NCBI GenBank assembly: GCA_014885115.2
Contig: WKLE02001457.1
Span: 1 to 10,318, forward strand
Source of the DNA: Asterionellopsis glacialis
Taxonomy: Eukaryota; Bacillariophyta; Plagiogrammaphyceae; Rhaphoneidales; Asterionellopsidaceae
Reading direction: 5' to 3'
DNA: 10,318 nucleotides
The position numbers and the translations under genes are program-made. The notes under the pieces were generated by a model. The model did no database searches, had not been told where the DNA came from, and worked only from the letters and a program-made list of their open reading frames with translations. Of this stretch, positions 1 to 8,376 are shown piece after piece. Positions within the stretch are counted from its first letter, which is position 1; every line of letters begins with the position of its first letter.

Positions 1-709
<709 letters not shown>

Positions 710-1118
710 ATGCAAAACAGATGCGATGGGAACGATGAGAAGAGATATTGTTGAATTTATGATAAGATGATGCCAATCAAGTGAATTTTAGAGAGGTAAA
801 TATGACATTTCTATTTGTATCGTTGAAATTTGACATTATTGTATTGTTACTCCTGGGACTATACCAGAAGTATAATAGTACGCATTTATATTGTTTTAAA
901 ATCTCGCTATCATAATGCTGCGCGGAGCCTCTTTCCATGTAACTCAACGTGGTACCGTATCCTTTAGCTGAATATCTTCGAGATACAGAACAGTCTACCT
1001 TTAAATCGTTTGACAGAATACACGTTTATTCGTTGTTGAATGAATCAAATCAAATCAGACCAAACTAAAATTCTTAGTTGGACCTAGAAGATCTACCCAT
1101 TCGCTCAATCAAGATGGA
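710..1118. other. Intergenic spacer, 3' flank of the acetyltransferase gene
   Basis: This 409-base AT-rich stretch lies downstream of the acetyltransferase stop and upstream of the multi-frame relic. It should hold the 3' UTR and polyadenylation site of the former, but I see no clear signal. No RNA gene, repeat or convincing ORF is visible. Confidence 0.5.
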
Positions 1119-1938
1119 ATGGTAGGCATATTGCTGATACTCCATATTTTTATCATGTTTGGTGGTCTTCTATACATAATACAGCGAAAGTGGAACGAAG
1201 GCAAAATTCAAGGAGAAAAAGGAAGATTACAAACACGTCCTAAAGAATGGAGGGGGATACTGAGAAGGAAGAAAAAGACAATAACGCCAAATACTATCAT
1301 GCAGAGGAATGGTGAAATGGAACTGTTTGAACATGAGCCATTGACCTACAGCAAAAGAGGGGGGGGAATCCATGTTGGAAGTCGTATGTTATCCAGATGA
1401 ATTCTATGAAGGAGAGGGTACTACAGTCACTGAACAAAAGGCACTGTTAGTAGGTCAGAAGGTGATGATGATATCACAATACCTGATACATTAGGTTGGA
1501 AAGAAACATTAAGTTTGATTGAAGAAAAGGGGGAAGGGGCAGTTAACTCACTGAGGCAGGAGAAGGAACAACAAGAACAACAGGAGCCAGGTACCATGAT
1601 CACAGCTCCTGTGAACAAAAAGAAGGCAAATGCCATCGATCAAAAGGCTGCCTTTCCAGATCTTATGGATTTTTCTGATAACAAGACTGGGAAATTGAGC
1701 CTGGCTGAATTGGGTATTATTACAAGGGAACCACAAATGGTAGCGACAAATGACAATCTAGACATTGCAGCCACCAATGTGTTTCCTGGATATATTCAAT
1801 GAAAGTATTGAGCTTACCGATCAAGATGAAGCGCCTTGGTTTCCCAAGGATAAAGAAGAAGAAGAAATCATACCTCTTACTACTGTTTCAGAAAATCAGG
1901 CGTTGATGAACATATCAGAACACGATGCCACCATCTAG
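1119..1938 (+). pseudogene. Probable decayed protein gene with several frame changes; product unrecognised
   Basis: Protein-like sequence continues for about 820 bases but changes frame. From the Met at 1119 there is a hydrophobic helix (ILLILHIFIMFGG) and then a basic region, to a stop at 1398-1400. A second frame reads EKEEKDNNAKYYHAEEW near 1260-1311. A third reads MLEVVCYPDEFYEGEG from 1372, entered across an eight-G run at 1359-1366. The first frame resumes near 1440 as an acidic, Gln/Glu-rich stretch to a stop at 1800-1802. A shift of one base near 1783-1788 joins this to LDIFNESIELTDQDEAPWF and on to a TAG at 1936-1938. I recognise no family. The sum looks like a single-pass membrane protein with a charged tail, broken by about four or five indels. 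Alternatives are an intron-rich real gene (for example the acceptor-like ttgacctacag ending at 1350) or base-call errors. The neighbouring genes are intact, which favours decay. Confidence 0.4.
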
Positions 1939-2299
1939 AATTCTCATGTATACACAATTTTGTCATCCCCTCTCTGGAGAGATTGTAACTTTAATGAAAT
2001 ACTTATATTTCGATATTTGAATATTGCTCAAATATGTTTCTCGTTGTTGATTAATCTAGTTAGCAAGTAATCACTGATATTTTATTATTTTTATGTTAAG
2101 GATCGATATGTGTTGCCGGTAATTACAAATGCTATACGCAGATTTAGCAGCATATGAGTGATAATAATATCAAACTTGGTAGATTTCGAAGAAAATGCTC
2201 AACTTCTTCGAGTATCTCTCGAGCCGATCATCTCACTCGCCAAAGTAACACACTTATTGTTATGCACATAGACTTATATGTTGGTGGAAAGCAACTTTT
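1939..2299. other. Spacer between convergent units
   Basis: These 361 AT-rich bases separate the end of the plus-strand relic from the stop of the minus-strand lumen gene, so they should carry 3' UTR sequence for the latter. The only structure I see is a small inverted repeat, tctctggagaga, near 1971-1982. No gene is supported. Confidence 0.45.
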
Positions 2300-3168
2300 T
2301 TAAAGGTCATCGCCTCCAAAAATTCCCTTGAACACTGCACCAATTCCTCCCGATTCCGCCTCGAGTGCCTTTTCAAGATCTTCCTCTGTAGGTTGTTTGA
2401 TAAATTTTTTACCTTCAATGAAGCCTGCCTTTTTCAATCTCATGGCTTGAGGATTTTCAAGGAGTGTAAAGCCCCTGCCATCTGCATTCGTGATGAGGAC
2501 TTGACGAGAAAATGGTCCAAAGCTTGCACCTTCGTCATTTTCCATTGTCCTTTGCTTCACGGCGAGGTCATTTCGTTCCTTATTATCTTCTGTCCGTTGT
2601 TTCAACTTGGCAATAAATTCATTTGGCTCTTCCATGCCACTTGCTCTCATAATTTCTTCCTTGTCTTTTATCTTTTGTGATGGGTCAACAAAGTACTTTT
2701 GTGCCTTATCATTATCATTTGCCTCTGTCCGCTCAACCTGTTCAAGACAAGCACCTAATGGTCCACGTTTTTTACAAATCTGTTGTTTTTGAGAAAGTAA
2801 CCAAAAAAATAATTGTAAGAGATGGTGGTGATTTAAAAAAATGCCACAAAACATGAGAATGATCGCATTGATCCTTTTTTTTTAAGTAACAGTCGTACCA
2901 TGACACTTTCTCCAGTGAATAAAGTTGGAGCTTCAGTTTCACGTCCAATTTCATCTGCAAATGCAGGTGGTCCTACAACAAGACTTGATGCGGCTGATAC
3001 AAAAATTGTGGAAGCAAGAACAAACTGTGATAATTGTTGTTGTGGTTTATTGAGCTTATTTTTCGTGTTGGATGATGATGATGATTGAGGTTGGAATGAA
3101 AACGCATCAACACCTCCCGACGAAGAAAGAAGGATTCCCAAAGCAATAATGGCGTAAGATTTCATCAT
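2300..3168 (-). CDS. Thylakoid-lumen protein of unknown function, two exons (3168-2899, 2779-2300)
   Basis: The spliced product has 249 residues. Residues 1-22 form a signal peptide cut before Phe23 (VDA|FSFQP), the ASAFAP-type site that sends proteins into secondary red plastids. A Ser/Asn/Lys/Gln-rich transit stretch follows (about 23-47). A second hydrophobic segment (about 48-66) then ends in PPAFA|DE, a thylakoid-processing-peptidase-like site after Ala71. No twin Arg precedes it, so a Sec-like route is more likely than Tat. The mature protein would be 178 residues: DEIGRETEAPTLFTGESVM, then ICKKRGPLGAC, a charged helical middle, a better-ordered part (ASFGPFSRQVLITNADGRGF, then LLENPQAMRLKKAGFIEG) and a Gly-rich end. 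Its only two cysteines are Cys92 and Cys101, a possible disulfide. Exon 1 (90 codons) and exon 2 (159 codons plus stop) join in phase 0. The start could equally be the second Met at 3165. The motif pattern looks like a conserved protein rather than a chance ORF, but I cannot name a function. Confidence 0.85.
2780..2898 (-). other. Spliceosomal intron of the lumen-protein gene (119 bp, phase 0)
   Basis: Read on the minus strand, the donor GTACGA directly follows codon 90 (ATG) and the acceptor is aaaacaacag before ATT TGT AAA. Without splicing, the exon 1 frame runs into a stop after about 20 unrelated residues. Removing the intron joins GESVM to ICKKRGPLGAC in frame. The length and GT-AG ends are normal for diatoms. 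Confidence 0.85.
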
Positions 3169-3301
3169 GTTGTCAATTCCCCTGCGAAAAGATCAAAAGA
3201 TTGATAGCTCAAAATATAAAAACACAAAAGGATGATCAAATCAGAAGGAGAGATCAACGCAGTTTGTTGTTGTTTTTTGGATCGTCACGTTGAAGCTTGA
3301 A

Positions 3302-3321
3302 GCCCTGCCTACAGGCCGGGC
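3302..3321. repeat. GC-rich inverted-repeat motif, copy 1
   Basis: The bases gccctgcctacaggccgggc can fold as GCCC/GGGC and GCCT/AGGC arms around a very short centre. The motif stands out in an AT-rich spacer, about 135 bases upstream of the lumen-gene start. Its reverse complement matches the motif at 10038-10057 at 14 of 20 positions. A regulatory role is only inference. Confidence 0.35.
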
Positions 3322-3370
3322 ATCAGATCACAGGACCCGCAGTGAAATATCTCTGCTAGAATCTATTACG

Positions 3371-3382
3371 CGTGGCACCACG
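3371..3382. promoter_or_regulatory. Palindromic element CGTGGCACCACG, possible factor-binding site
   Basis: Two five-base arms (CGTGG and CCACG) are exact reverse complements around a CA centre. The element sits about 200 bases upstream of the lumen-gene start. ACGTGG/CCACGT-type cores are bound by bZIP and bHLH factors in other eukaryotes. No diatom site is claimed here, and a 12-base element can occur by chance. Confidence 0.2.
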
Positions 3383-4066
3383 TACTTGACCATCTCGTTT
3401 CTCTCCCGCCGAAAACATCCCAAAATATTGCGTCCGTGATCCGTGATGTGTGTGATGACTCAATCACTCCCCAACGTCTTTACGTAACTCTTTTTCTTCC
3501 ATGTAGTCCTACTCCAGAGAGGTACCAATTCACGCTATCCCTGATACAAAAAATATTTGAACACATATCCAAACAGGGGCAGTACAGGTACAAAACTGTC
3601 TACAAAGCTATATATGACAACTCTCTCTAGAGCAAATACATCCCTTTTTCAAAATCCATCTCCATTGAATTCCAAAAGACAGACAATGCCAAATAGATCG
3701 ACGGTGCAGGGAAAGTCAACAATTTTCATTGAAAGAATTTCAAAAAGTTTGTGGAGTCTCACAATGTTCCGCATCAAAAAGAAAGATTCCTTTGAGATAA
3801 TCTGTACGGATCAGCACGCTGCATCTGAAATCAAACGTTTGAGCTTTAGCGACCTTTCATTTTATATAAAATTTCTTTAAAATACCTATCTCCGTGGCAG
3901 TATTCCGAAAATACATTCTATTGCCAGTATCTTCATAATCTGCAATGTTGTACATTAAATATTGTAGTGTCGTGGTGAGCTTGACTCGACCAACATAATC
4001 ATTATCGAGCAAACAGAATGGTACCGATACGTCTCTTTAGCAAAAGTGCCCAATGATATCAATTCT

Positions 4067-4969
4067 TTATTTGCTTGAAGTGTCATTTCCCTTGGGATCT
4101 TCTCCGTCGACTTTATCCTTATCATTATTACCGTCATCACTGGTATGGCTGTCCTTAGTGTTGCCGTTTGTTTTACCATTGTTTTGGTTCTCATCAACAT
4201 CATCAGGATGCCTATTTCGTTTTGATTCATGTTTTCTATCACTGCTGTCATCGTCATTATGAGCAATATCACCATCGCGTCGACGTCTACTACGACTGCG
4301 ACGATCTTCTTTTCGATTACTACTACTACTCTTTCTCCTACTACTGCTACTCTTATCATAATCTCGGTCTCTTGTTCGTCGTCTTTCTCTATATTTTCGT
4401 CGTTCTTTTTTTCGTCGTTTATCGTCTTGAGAAAATGATGATGATACAGAAGAGGACGAGGAGGATGAGTCATCTTCACTGTCACTTTCACTACTACTAC
4501 TGCTATATCGTCGTCGTCGTTGTCGTTTTTTCTTCTTTTTACGTTTCCGATCATCTTTTTTACGTTTACGTTTTTTCTTATCTTCCCTTTTTCGTTTACG
4601 TTTACGTTTTCGTTCGTCATTTTTGGAATCATTTGTAGTACTAGAATCATCATCATCCGCATGATCATCATCATCCTGTCGTTGTGATACAGTTGTCATC
4701 AAGGCAACCACTTGACCACTCAGTCCAGTAGTTTGCGCTAGTTCCAATTGTTCCTTGGTTAATTTAGTTTTCTTTTTACTTTTTCGTTGTACTTGTTCAC
4801 GTTCCAAGGCAAGTTGTTGTTGGTAGTCTTCTTCATCTTTCGATGTATGTTCCTTGACATTTTTCAGTTTATCTAATTGAGATCCAATGACACGATCAAA
4901 AGCTCTATCCAATAAAGCCTTTTGTTGTTGTTGTTTCTTTAATTTAGCATCACGTTCACGAGGATCCAT
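4067..4969 (-). CDS. Arg/Ser/Lys/Asp-rich, probably nuclear protein (RS-like domain)
   Basis: This single-exon ORF of 300 residues starts MDPRERDAKLKK. Residues 1-95 are the most protein-like: a charged helical region (about 10-65) and LTKEQLELAQTTGLSGQV (70-87), which I cannot assign to a family. An acidic stretch (98-119) follows, then a very basic KRKRKRKR-type block (119-154) that should act as a nuclear localisation signal. A Ser run with SESDSEDD (156-180) is rich in likely CK2 sites. An Arg/Ser/Asp-rich part (183-232) contains RRSRSRRRR, and the tail (about 233-300) is polar with many Asn and Asp. This layout resembles splicing-associated or nuclear-speckle RS-like proteins, but there is no RRM, zinc finger or helicase domain, so the role is inference. 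The basic block is encoded by near-repeats of a hexanucleotide. The opposite strand also has long open frames, caused by low-complexity codons. Confidence 0.75.
   Translation of the reverse strand: MDPRERDAKLKKQQQQKALLDRAFDRVIGSQLDKLKNVKEHTSKDEEDYQQQLALEREQVQRKSKKKTKLTKEQLELAQTTGLSGQVVALMTTVSQRQDDDDHADDDDSSTTNDSKNDERKRKRKRKREDKKKRKRKKDDRKRKKKKKRQRRRRYSSSSSESDSEDDSSSSSSSVSSSFSQDDKRRKKERRKYRERRRTRDRDYDKSSSSRRKSSSSNRKEDRRSRSRRRRDGDIAHNDDDSSDRKHESKRNRHPDDVDENQNNGKTNGNTKDSHTSDDGNNDKDKVDGEDPKGNDTSSK
4591..4616. repeat. Short tandem hexanucleotide repeat (cgttta-like) inside the Arg/Ser-rich gene
   Basis: Units cgttta, cgttta, cgtttt and cgttcg follow one another on the plus strand from 4593, with looser copies near 4550-4572. 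On the coding strand they give Lys-Arg pairs. This suggests the basic block grew by repeat slippage. Confidence 0.6.
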
Positions 4970-5566
4970 GATTATTATATTATAATGTTGAAACTAATCA
5001 AGTAAGACAAAGTGAATGTTTGGAAAAAGGGTGGTATTTTTTGTTTACTTGTTTTGGTATTCTGTCAAAGACTTCTTTCTCTTTCGTTGAAGCCAACCAA
5101 AAAGAGATCAGTTGGTGGCACCAATTTTGATTTTTGTAAAAGTTGAAAGAAACAGATGGTTGTTCTATTATTTGTTGTCTTGATTCACACTGACTGAATG
5201 ATGTTCTTGCTTTTTGACACCTAGTCTAGAGCACCATGGCCTCTGGCGGACAAGAAAAAAGAAAATGCACAAGAGGACAAAGCAGAGACGACAGTTGATG
5301 TTAATTTAGAGGGAGATTTGAATGGTTTGCGACGACAAGATATCTGCATTTTCAATTTTCACACAAACGAATAGGAGTGTTGAGCAATTTGAGGATGTGT
5401 CACTCTTAAATAGGAAATATATCATATTGTCCCACATATGATTGTATCTACGAGGATACTACGTAATATTCTTTCATCTGCGATTTCAATATATATTATA
5501 TAAGCGAGTATTTCAATTATGATTCCTATTTATTATTGATATGTACCACTTATATAGTACGAATCA

Positions 5567-5589
5567 TGGTACTGTGCTTTACAGTACCA
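5567..5589. repeat. Perfect inverted repeat, 9-bp arms with 5-base loop
   Basis: TGGTACTGT at 5567-5575 and ACAGTACCA at 5581-5589 are exact reverse complements around gcttt. As RNA this would be a neat hairpin. It has no U-run after it and lies in the divergent spacer, so it could be a structured 5' UTR element or a protein-binding palindrome. Confidence 0.7.
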
Positions 5590-5670
5590 GGTATTTGTGT
5601 AAAAATGATTTTATTTGATTGGAGGTACAGACGGTGGATCTACTGTAAATATGTTAAGATGAGCAAAAAT

Positions 5671-5712
5671 TTAAGAGTAATGTATTTATCATTAAGAGTA
5701 ATGTATTTATCA
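5671..5712. repeat. Perfect tandem duplication, 2 x 21 bp
   Basis: The unit ttaagagtaatgtatttatc followed by a (21 bases) occurs twice without mismatch at 5671-5691 and 5692-5712. It lies in noncoding AT-rich sequence and looks like a recent local duplication. Confidence 0.85.
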
Positions 5713-6199
5713 TTTTACTCATACGTCATTTTGACAGTCCAATCTTCGCTAAAAAAATATCATAAAGTAGATAGTGGCGTATAAAAAGCAAAGGACATGA
5801 TAAATACTACGGAGTACTACTGTTGGATTTGAACAAATCTTCTGATTTGACCGTCGTATATTTCTACGTATTGGTACGATCGGACAATTCTCGGTCCCGC
5901 CCTCCACAGCCCCTACAGTAGATACTCGTTCGAAATGGAAGACGACAGAAAGAAGTTTTTTCGGGAAGAAAAATTTCTCCGTGTGGTTTGGGTTTTTTCC
6001 TTGCGTGACAGCACTATCACTCTCCTCCATCTTTTTTTGTGTGTGCTGTCTGTGAAGCAAGACAGAACAGACTTGAGTCGTTGCATGCTCCAAGTGCCCG
6101 TGTACAGAAGTTAATAATAAAGCTACGTCACAGAAAACATAGATTGAAAAAAACAAGACACTTCTCTCTCCTTTGAAAGATCTTTGAATAACATTCATC

Positions 6200-8376
6200 A
6201 TGTCGGACAACGATGATATTGAGTATGAATACGAATATTCGGATCAGTCAGATGAGGATGATGAACCTATCGATGATAGTGATGCCGACAGTGATGATGA
6301 TATGGAATGGGCAAATACAACGGGTGATCTTGATCCATCTGAAAATCCGAACGCAGCTCCCATGATGGTAGTAGGAGGAAAAGGTATGTATTCTTGAACA
6401 ATTGTATCATCATGGTCACACACTCAAGAAAAAGAAGAAACCGGAGAGACCCCACCCACGCCCATGCTGATTTCGCGAACTTGCTCCTGATTTTTCGTAG
6501 CGGGTCTGGACCGAGAACTTTTCTACGTAGATATTGGTACAAGTTCTACGTGATCACTCATTCTACCGGGAGCCTGGAGGGTGTCAGCGAGTATTCCGAA
6601 GAGTGGATGAATTTTGTTTTCCAGCAACTTCAACCATGATGAGACATAATCAACTTCTTGGCGTTGTATCCACACAAGTCAAAAAGGACTTTCTCTATTT
6701 GATTCTTTCAATAGCACTTGTACTCACTTCTTTTCTGATTTTCTCTCTTCTTCTGTCGTGGTAATGTTCGGTTCGCGTTCTTCCTTACTCCATAATAATA
6801 TGATTATGACTATTGCTATTATTGTTTTGAAACATAAATAGTTCCTGGAATTCGTATGCTTCCATCTGATGAACTACTCCCTGAAATGAAACGTCGTTTG
6901 AAAGATGTAGTAGAAATTCTAGATATCTCCTACAGTGCTGCAACTGTATTGTTACGTGAATATAGATGGTCCAAGGAGGTACTCTTGGAAAAGTTTTATG
7001 CGGATCCTGATAAAATTTTGATCAAATGTGGTGTGTTGGCCCGATGTCGTCTGGTGAAGCATTCTGCAAAGAAAGTACCAGCAGCAGAATGCGCTATTTG
7101 TTACGAAGATGCCAAGGAGGCACAGATGATGGGAATGGCATGTGGACATGAATTTTGTAAAGTTTGTTGGCATGATTACTGTAAGTGTGCTATATCCGAA
7201 GGACCGTCCTGTGTCACTGCTACATGTCCGGAGGCCAAGTGTAGCGAGGTGATGACAGAAGAAGAGGTAGAACAGGCTGCACCAGAACTTCTGAACAAGT
7301 TTAATAGTTATCAGCTCCGATCATTTGTGGAATCGAACAATCTTACACGTTGGTGTCCTGGACGTGGATGTGAACGTGTGGCTTGTGCATCCTCGGCAAG
7401 TGCACTCGAGATGAATCCCAATGTACACTGTGAAGATTGTGATTCAGTTTTTTGTATGATTTGTGGTGAAGAACCCCATGCACCCTGTTCCTGTAAGGAA
7501 CTCGCCATGTGGAATGAAAAATGTAGAAATGAATCGGAAACTGCCAATTGGATTTTGGCCAATACCAAACCCTGTCCCAAGTGTTCTAGTCGTATTGAAA
7601 AGAATCAGGGGTGTAATCACATGACGTGTCAAAAATGTAAAATGGAATTTTGCTGGATTTGTATGGGTGAATGGAATGCCCATGGTGCCAATACGGGGGG
7701 CTACTACAAATGTAACAAGTATGATCCAAGCGCTGGAGGTGGAAGTGATGCCGATCAAAGTGATGCTGCCAAGGCACGACGTGAATTGGATCGTTACTTG
7801 CATTATTACAAGCGGTACCATGCACATTCGGAAGCGCAAGCCTTTGCCAAGAAGCAATTACGAGAAACGGAGGCACGCATGGTATTGTTACAAGAATCAA
7901 GTGATAATGCCAAATGGAGTGATGTGGAGTTCTTAAAGACAGCTAATGAACAGTTGGTCGAATGTCGGCGTGTTTTGAAATACACGTATACCTTTGCATA
8001 CTATTTGACAGACGAAGCCAAGGCTATGCAAAAAGAGCGCTTTGAACACCATCAAGAAATGCTTGAAAAGTTTACTGAAAATTTAAGTGAACTAAGTGAA
8101 AAGCCCTTGGCAGAAATGGACCGAACAGATGTAGTCAATCAGGTGAGTACTACTTGTAGTTTGTATCATGTTGGTGTACCAGCATCCAAAGCGAACTTTG
8201 TTTACTGGTTTCCGACTTGGTTTCGGTTCCATCTGCTTTTTTATTTTGAAAGACTCACACATCTTGTGTTACTTGGTTTATACTTTTCCGTTTCACAGAC
8301 CCGAGTGGTAGATCGCTTCATGAAGAATATTTTAAAATATGTTGAAGATGGTATCGATGATCATTTGATATCATAA
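6200..8376 (+). CDS. Ariadne-type RBR E3 ubiquitin ligase, three exons (6200-6383, 6842-8142, 8299-8376)
   Basis: RBR ligases take ubiquitin from an E2 onto a RING2 cysteine and then pass it to a substrate; Ariadne members also work with cullin-RING ligases. The spliced protein has 520 residues, close to human ARIH1/ARIH2. Order: an acidic Asp/Glu-rich N-terminus (1-50); a UBA-like helical region (about 67-120); RING1 with C145, C148, C162, H164, C167, C170, C190, C195; IBR with C233, C238, C258, C261, C266, C269, H274, C279; RING2 with C306, C309, catalytic C319 in the QGCNHM motif (bases 7612-7614), H321, C324, C327, C332, C335, H342, C352; and a helical Ariadne domain (about 360-520) with the typical CRRVLKYTYTFAYYL segment. 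All catalytic and metal-binding residues are present. The ATG at 6200 gives the acidic N-terminus expected for Ariadne. Exon 1 and exon 2 join within codon 62 to give GGK-VPGIRMLPSDELL. Family assignment is very secure; the exact gene name is left open. Confidence 0.95.
6384..6841 (+). other. Intron 1 of the RBR gene (458 bp, phase 1)
   Basis: The donor GTATGT follows GGA AAA G. The acceptor is ataaatag before TTCCTGG. The exon 2 frame has a TAA at 6835-6837 and the AG at 6840-6841 is the only AG between it and the Met at 6856, which fixes the acceptor well. It is three to four times longer than the other two introns here. It contains short open frames in two phases but nothing resembling a domain. 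A hidden small exon cannot be excluded. Confidence 0.85.
8143..8298 (+). other. Intron 2 of the RBR gene (156 bp, phase 0, stop-free and a multiple of three)
   Basis: The donor is cag|gtgagt and the acceptor tttccgtttcacag|acc, both close to consensus. The intron adds exactly 52 codons with no stop. Reading through it inserts a hydrophobic, aromatic-rich stretch into the Ariadne helices, where the family has none. Removing it joins RTDVVNQ to TRVVDRFMKNILKYV. Splicing is therefore the expected form. Confidence 0.85.

Larger units (their letters stand above)
3169..4066. other. Long spacer: upstream region of the lumen gene and 3' flank of the Arg/Ser-rich gene
   Basis: This stretch of about 900 bases lies between two minus-strand genes. 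Its left part should hold the promoter and 5' UTR of the lumen gene, and its right part the 3' UTR of the Arg/Ser-rich gene. Within it are a GC-rich inverted-repeat motif (3302-3321) and a 12-base palindrome-like element, CGTGGCACCACG (3371-3382). The open frames here (3436-3630 and 3557-3880, plus strand) overlap each other, show no domain or targeting signal and have unremarkable composition, so I do not call them genes. Confidence 0.45.
4970..6199. other. Divergent intergenic region between the Arg/Ser-rich and RBR genes
   Basis: This 1,230-base AT-rich spacer separates two divergently transcribed genes and so should contain both promoters and 5' UTRs. TATA-like stretches occur at 5497-5504 (tatataag) and 5780-5787 (tataaaaa). 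The second lies about 410 bases upstream of the RBR start codon, and neither is proven. A strong inverted repeat (5567-5589), a 2 x 21-base tandem repeat (5671-5712) and a small coding-like stretch (5225-5374) are described separately. The minus-strand frame at 5749-6210 runs across the RBR start codon, has no recognisable domain and is not called. Confidence 0.45.

Noticed and set aside
1119..1938. Programmed ribosomal frameshifting as an explanation for the frame changes
   Set aside because: Several shifts in both directions at unlike sequences would be needed; no known diatom gene works this way, so decay, introns or read errors are simpler.
3302..3321. A tRNA or other structured RNA gene around the GC-rich motif
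   Set aside because: No cloverleaf arms, A/B box pair or acceptor stem can be built around it; only a short imperfect hairpin is present.
3557..3880. Plus-strand open frame of 107 residues between the lumen and Arg/Ser-rich genes
   Set aside because: It overlaps another frame at 3436-3630, shows no recognisable motif, and ends in AT-rich spacer; nothing separates it from chance.
3955..4674. Long frames on both strands over the Arg/Ser-rich gene, including a 239-residue Met/Ile/Val-rich one
   Set aside because: These are shadows caused by low-complexity codons of the real gene at 4067-4969.
5016..5090. Short plus-strand frame starting MFGKRVVFFVYLF
   Set aside because: It has only 24 codons in AT-rich spacer with no supporting feature.
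5749..6210. Minus-strand open frame of 153 residues upstream of the RBR gene
   Set aside because: It runs through the RBR promoter and 5' UTR and across its start codon, has no domain or targeting signal, and its composition looks like translated spacer.
8143..8298. Treating the RBR ORF as unspliced through 8376, with an extra hydrophobic segment
   Set aside because: Consensus GTGAGT and TTTCACAG ends, and the better match of the spliced product to the Ariadne domain, favour an intron; retention is kept only as a possible isoform.
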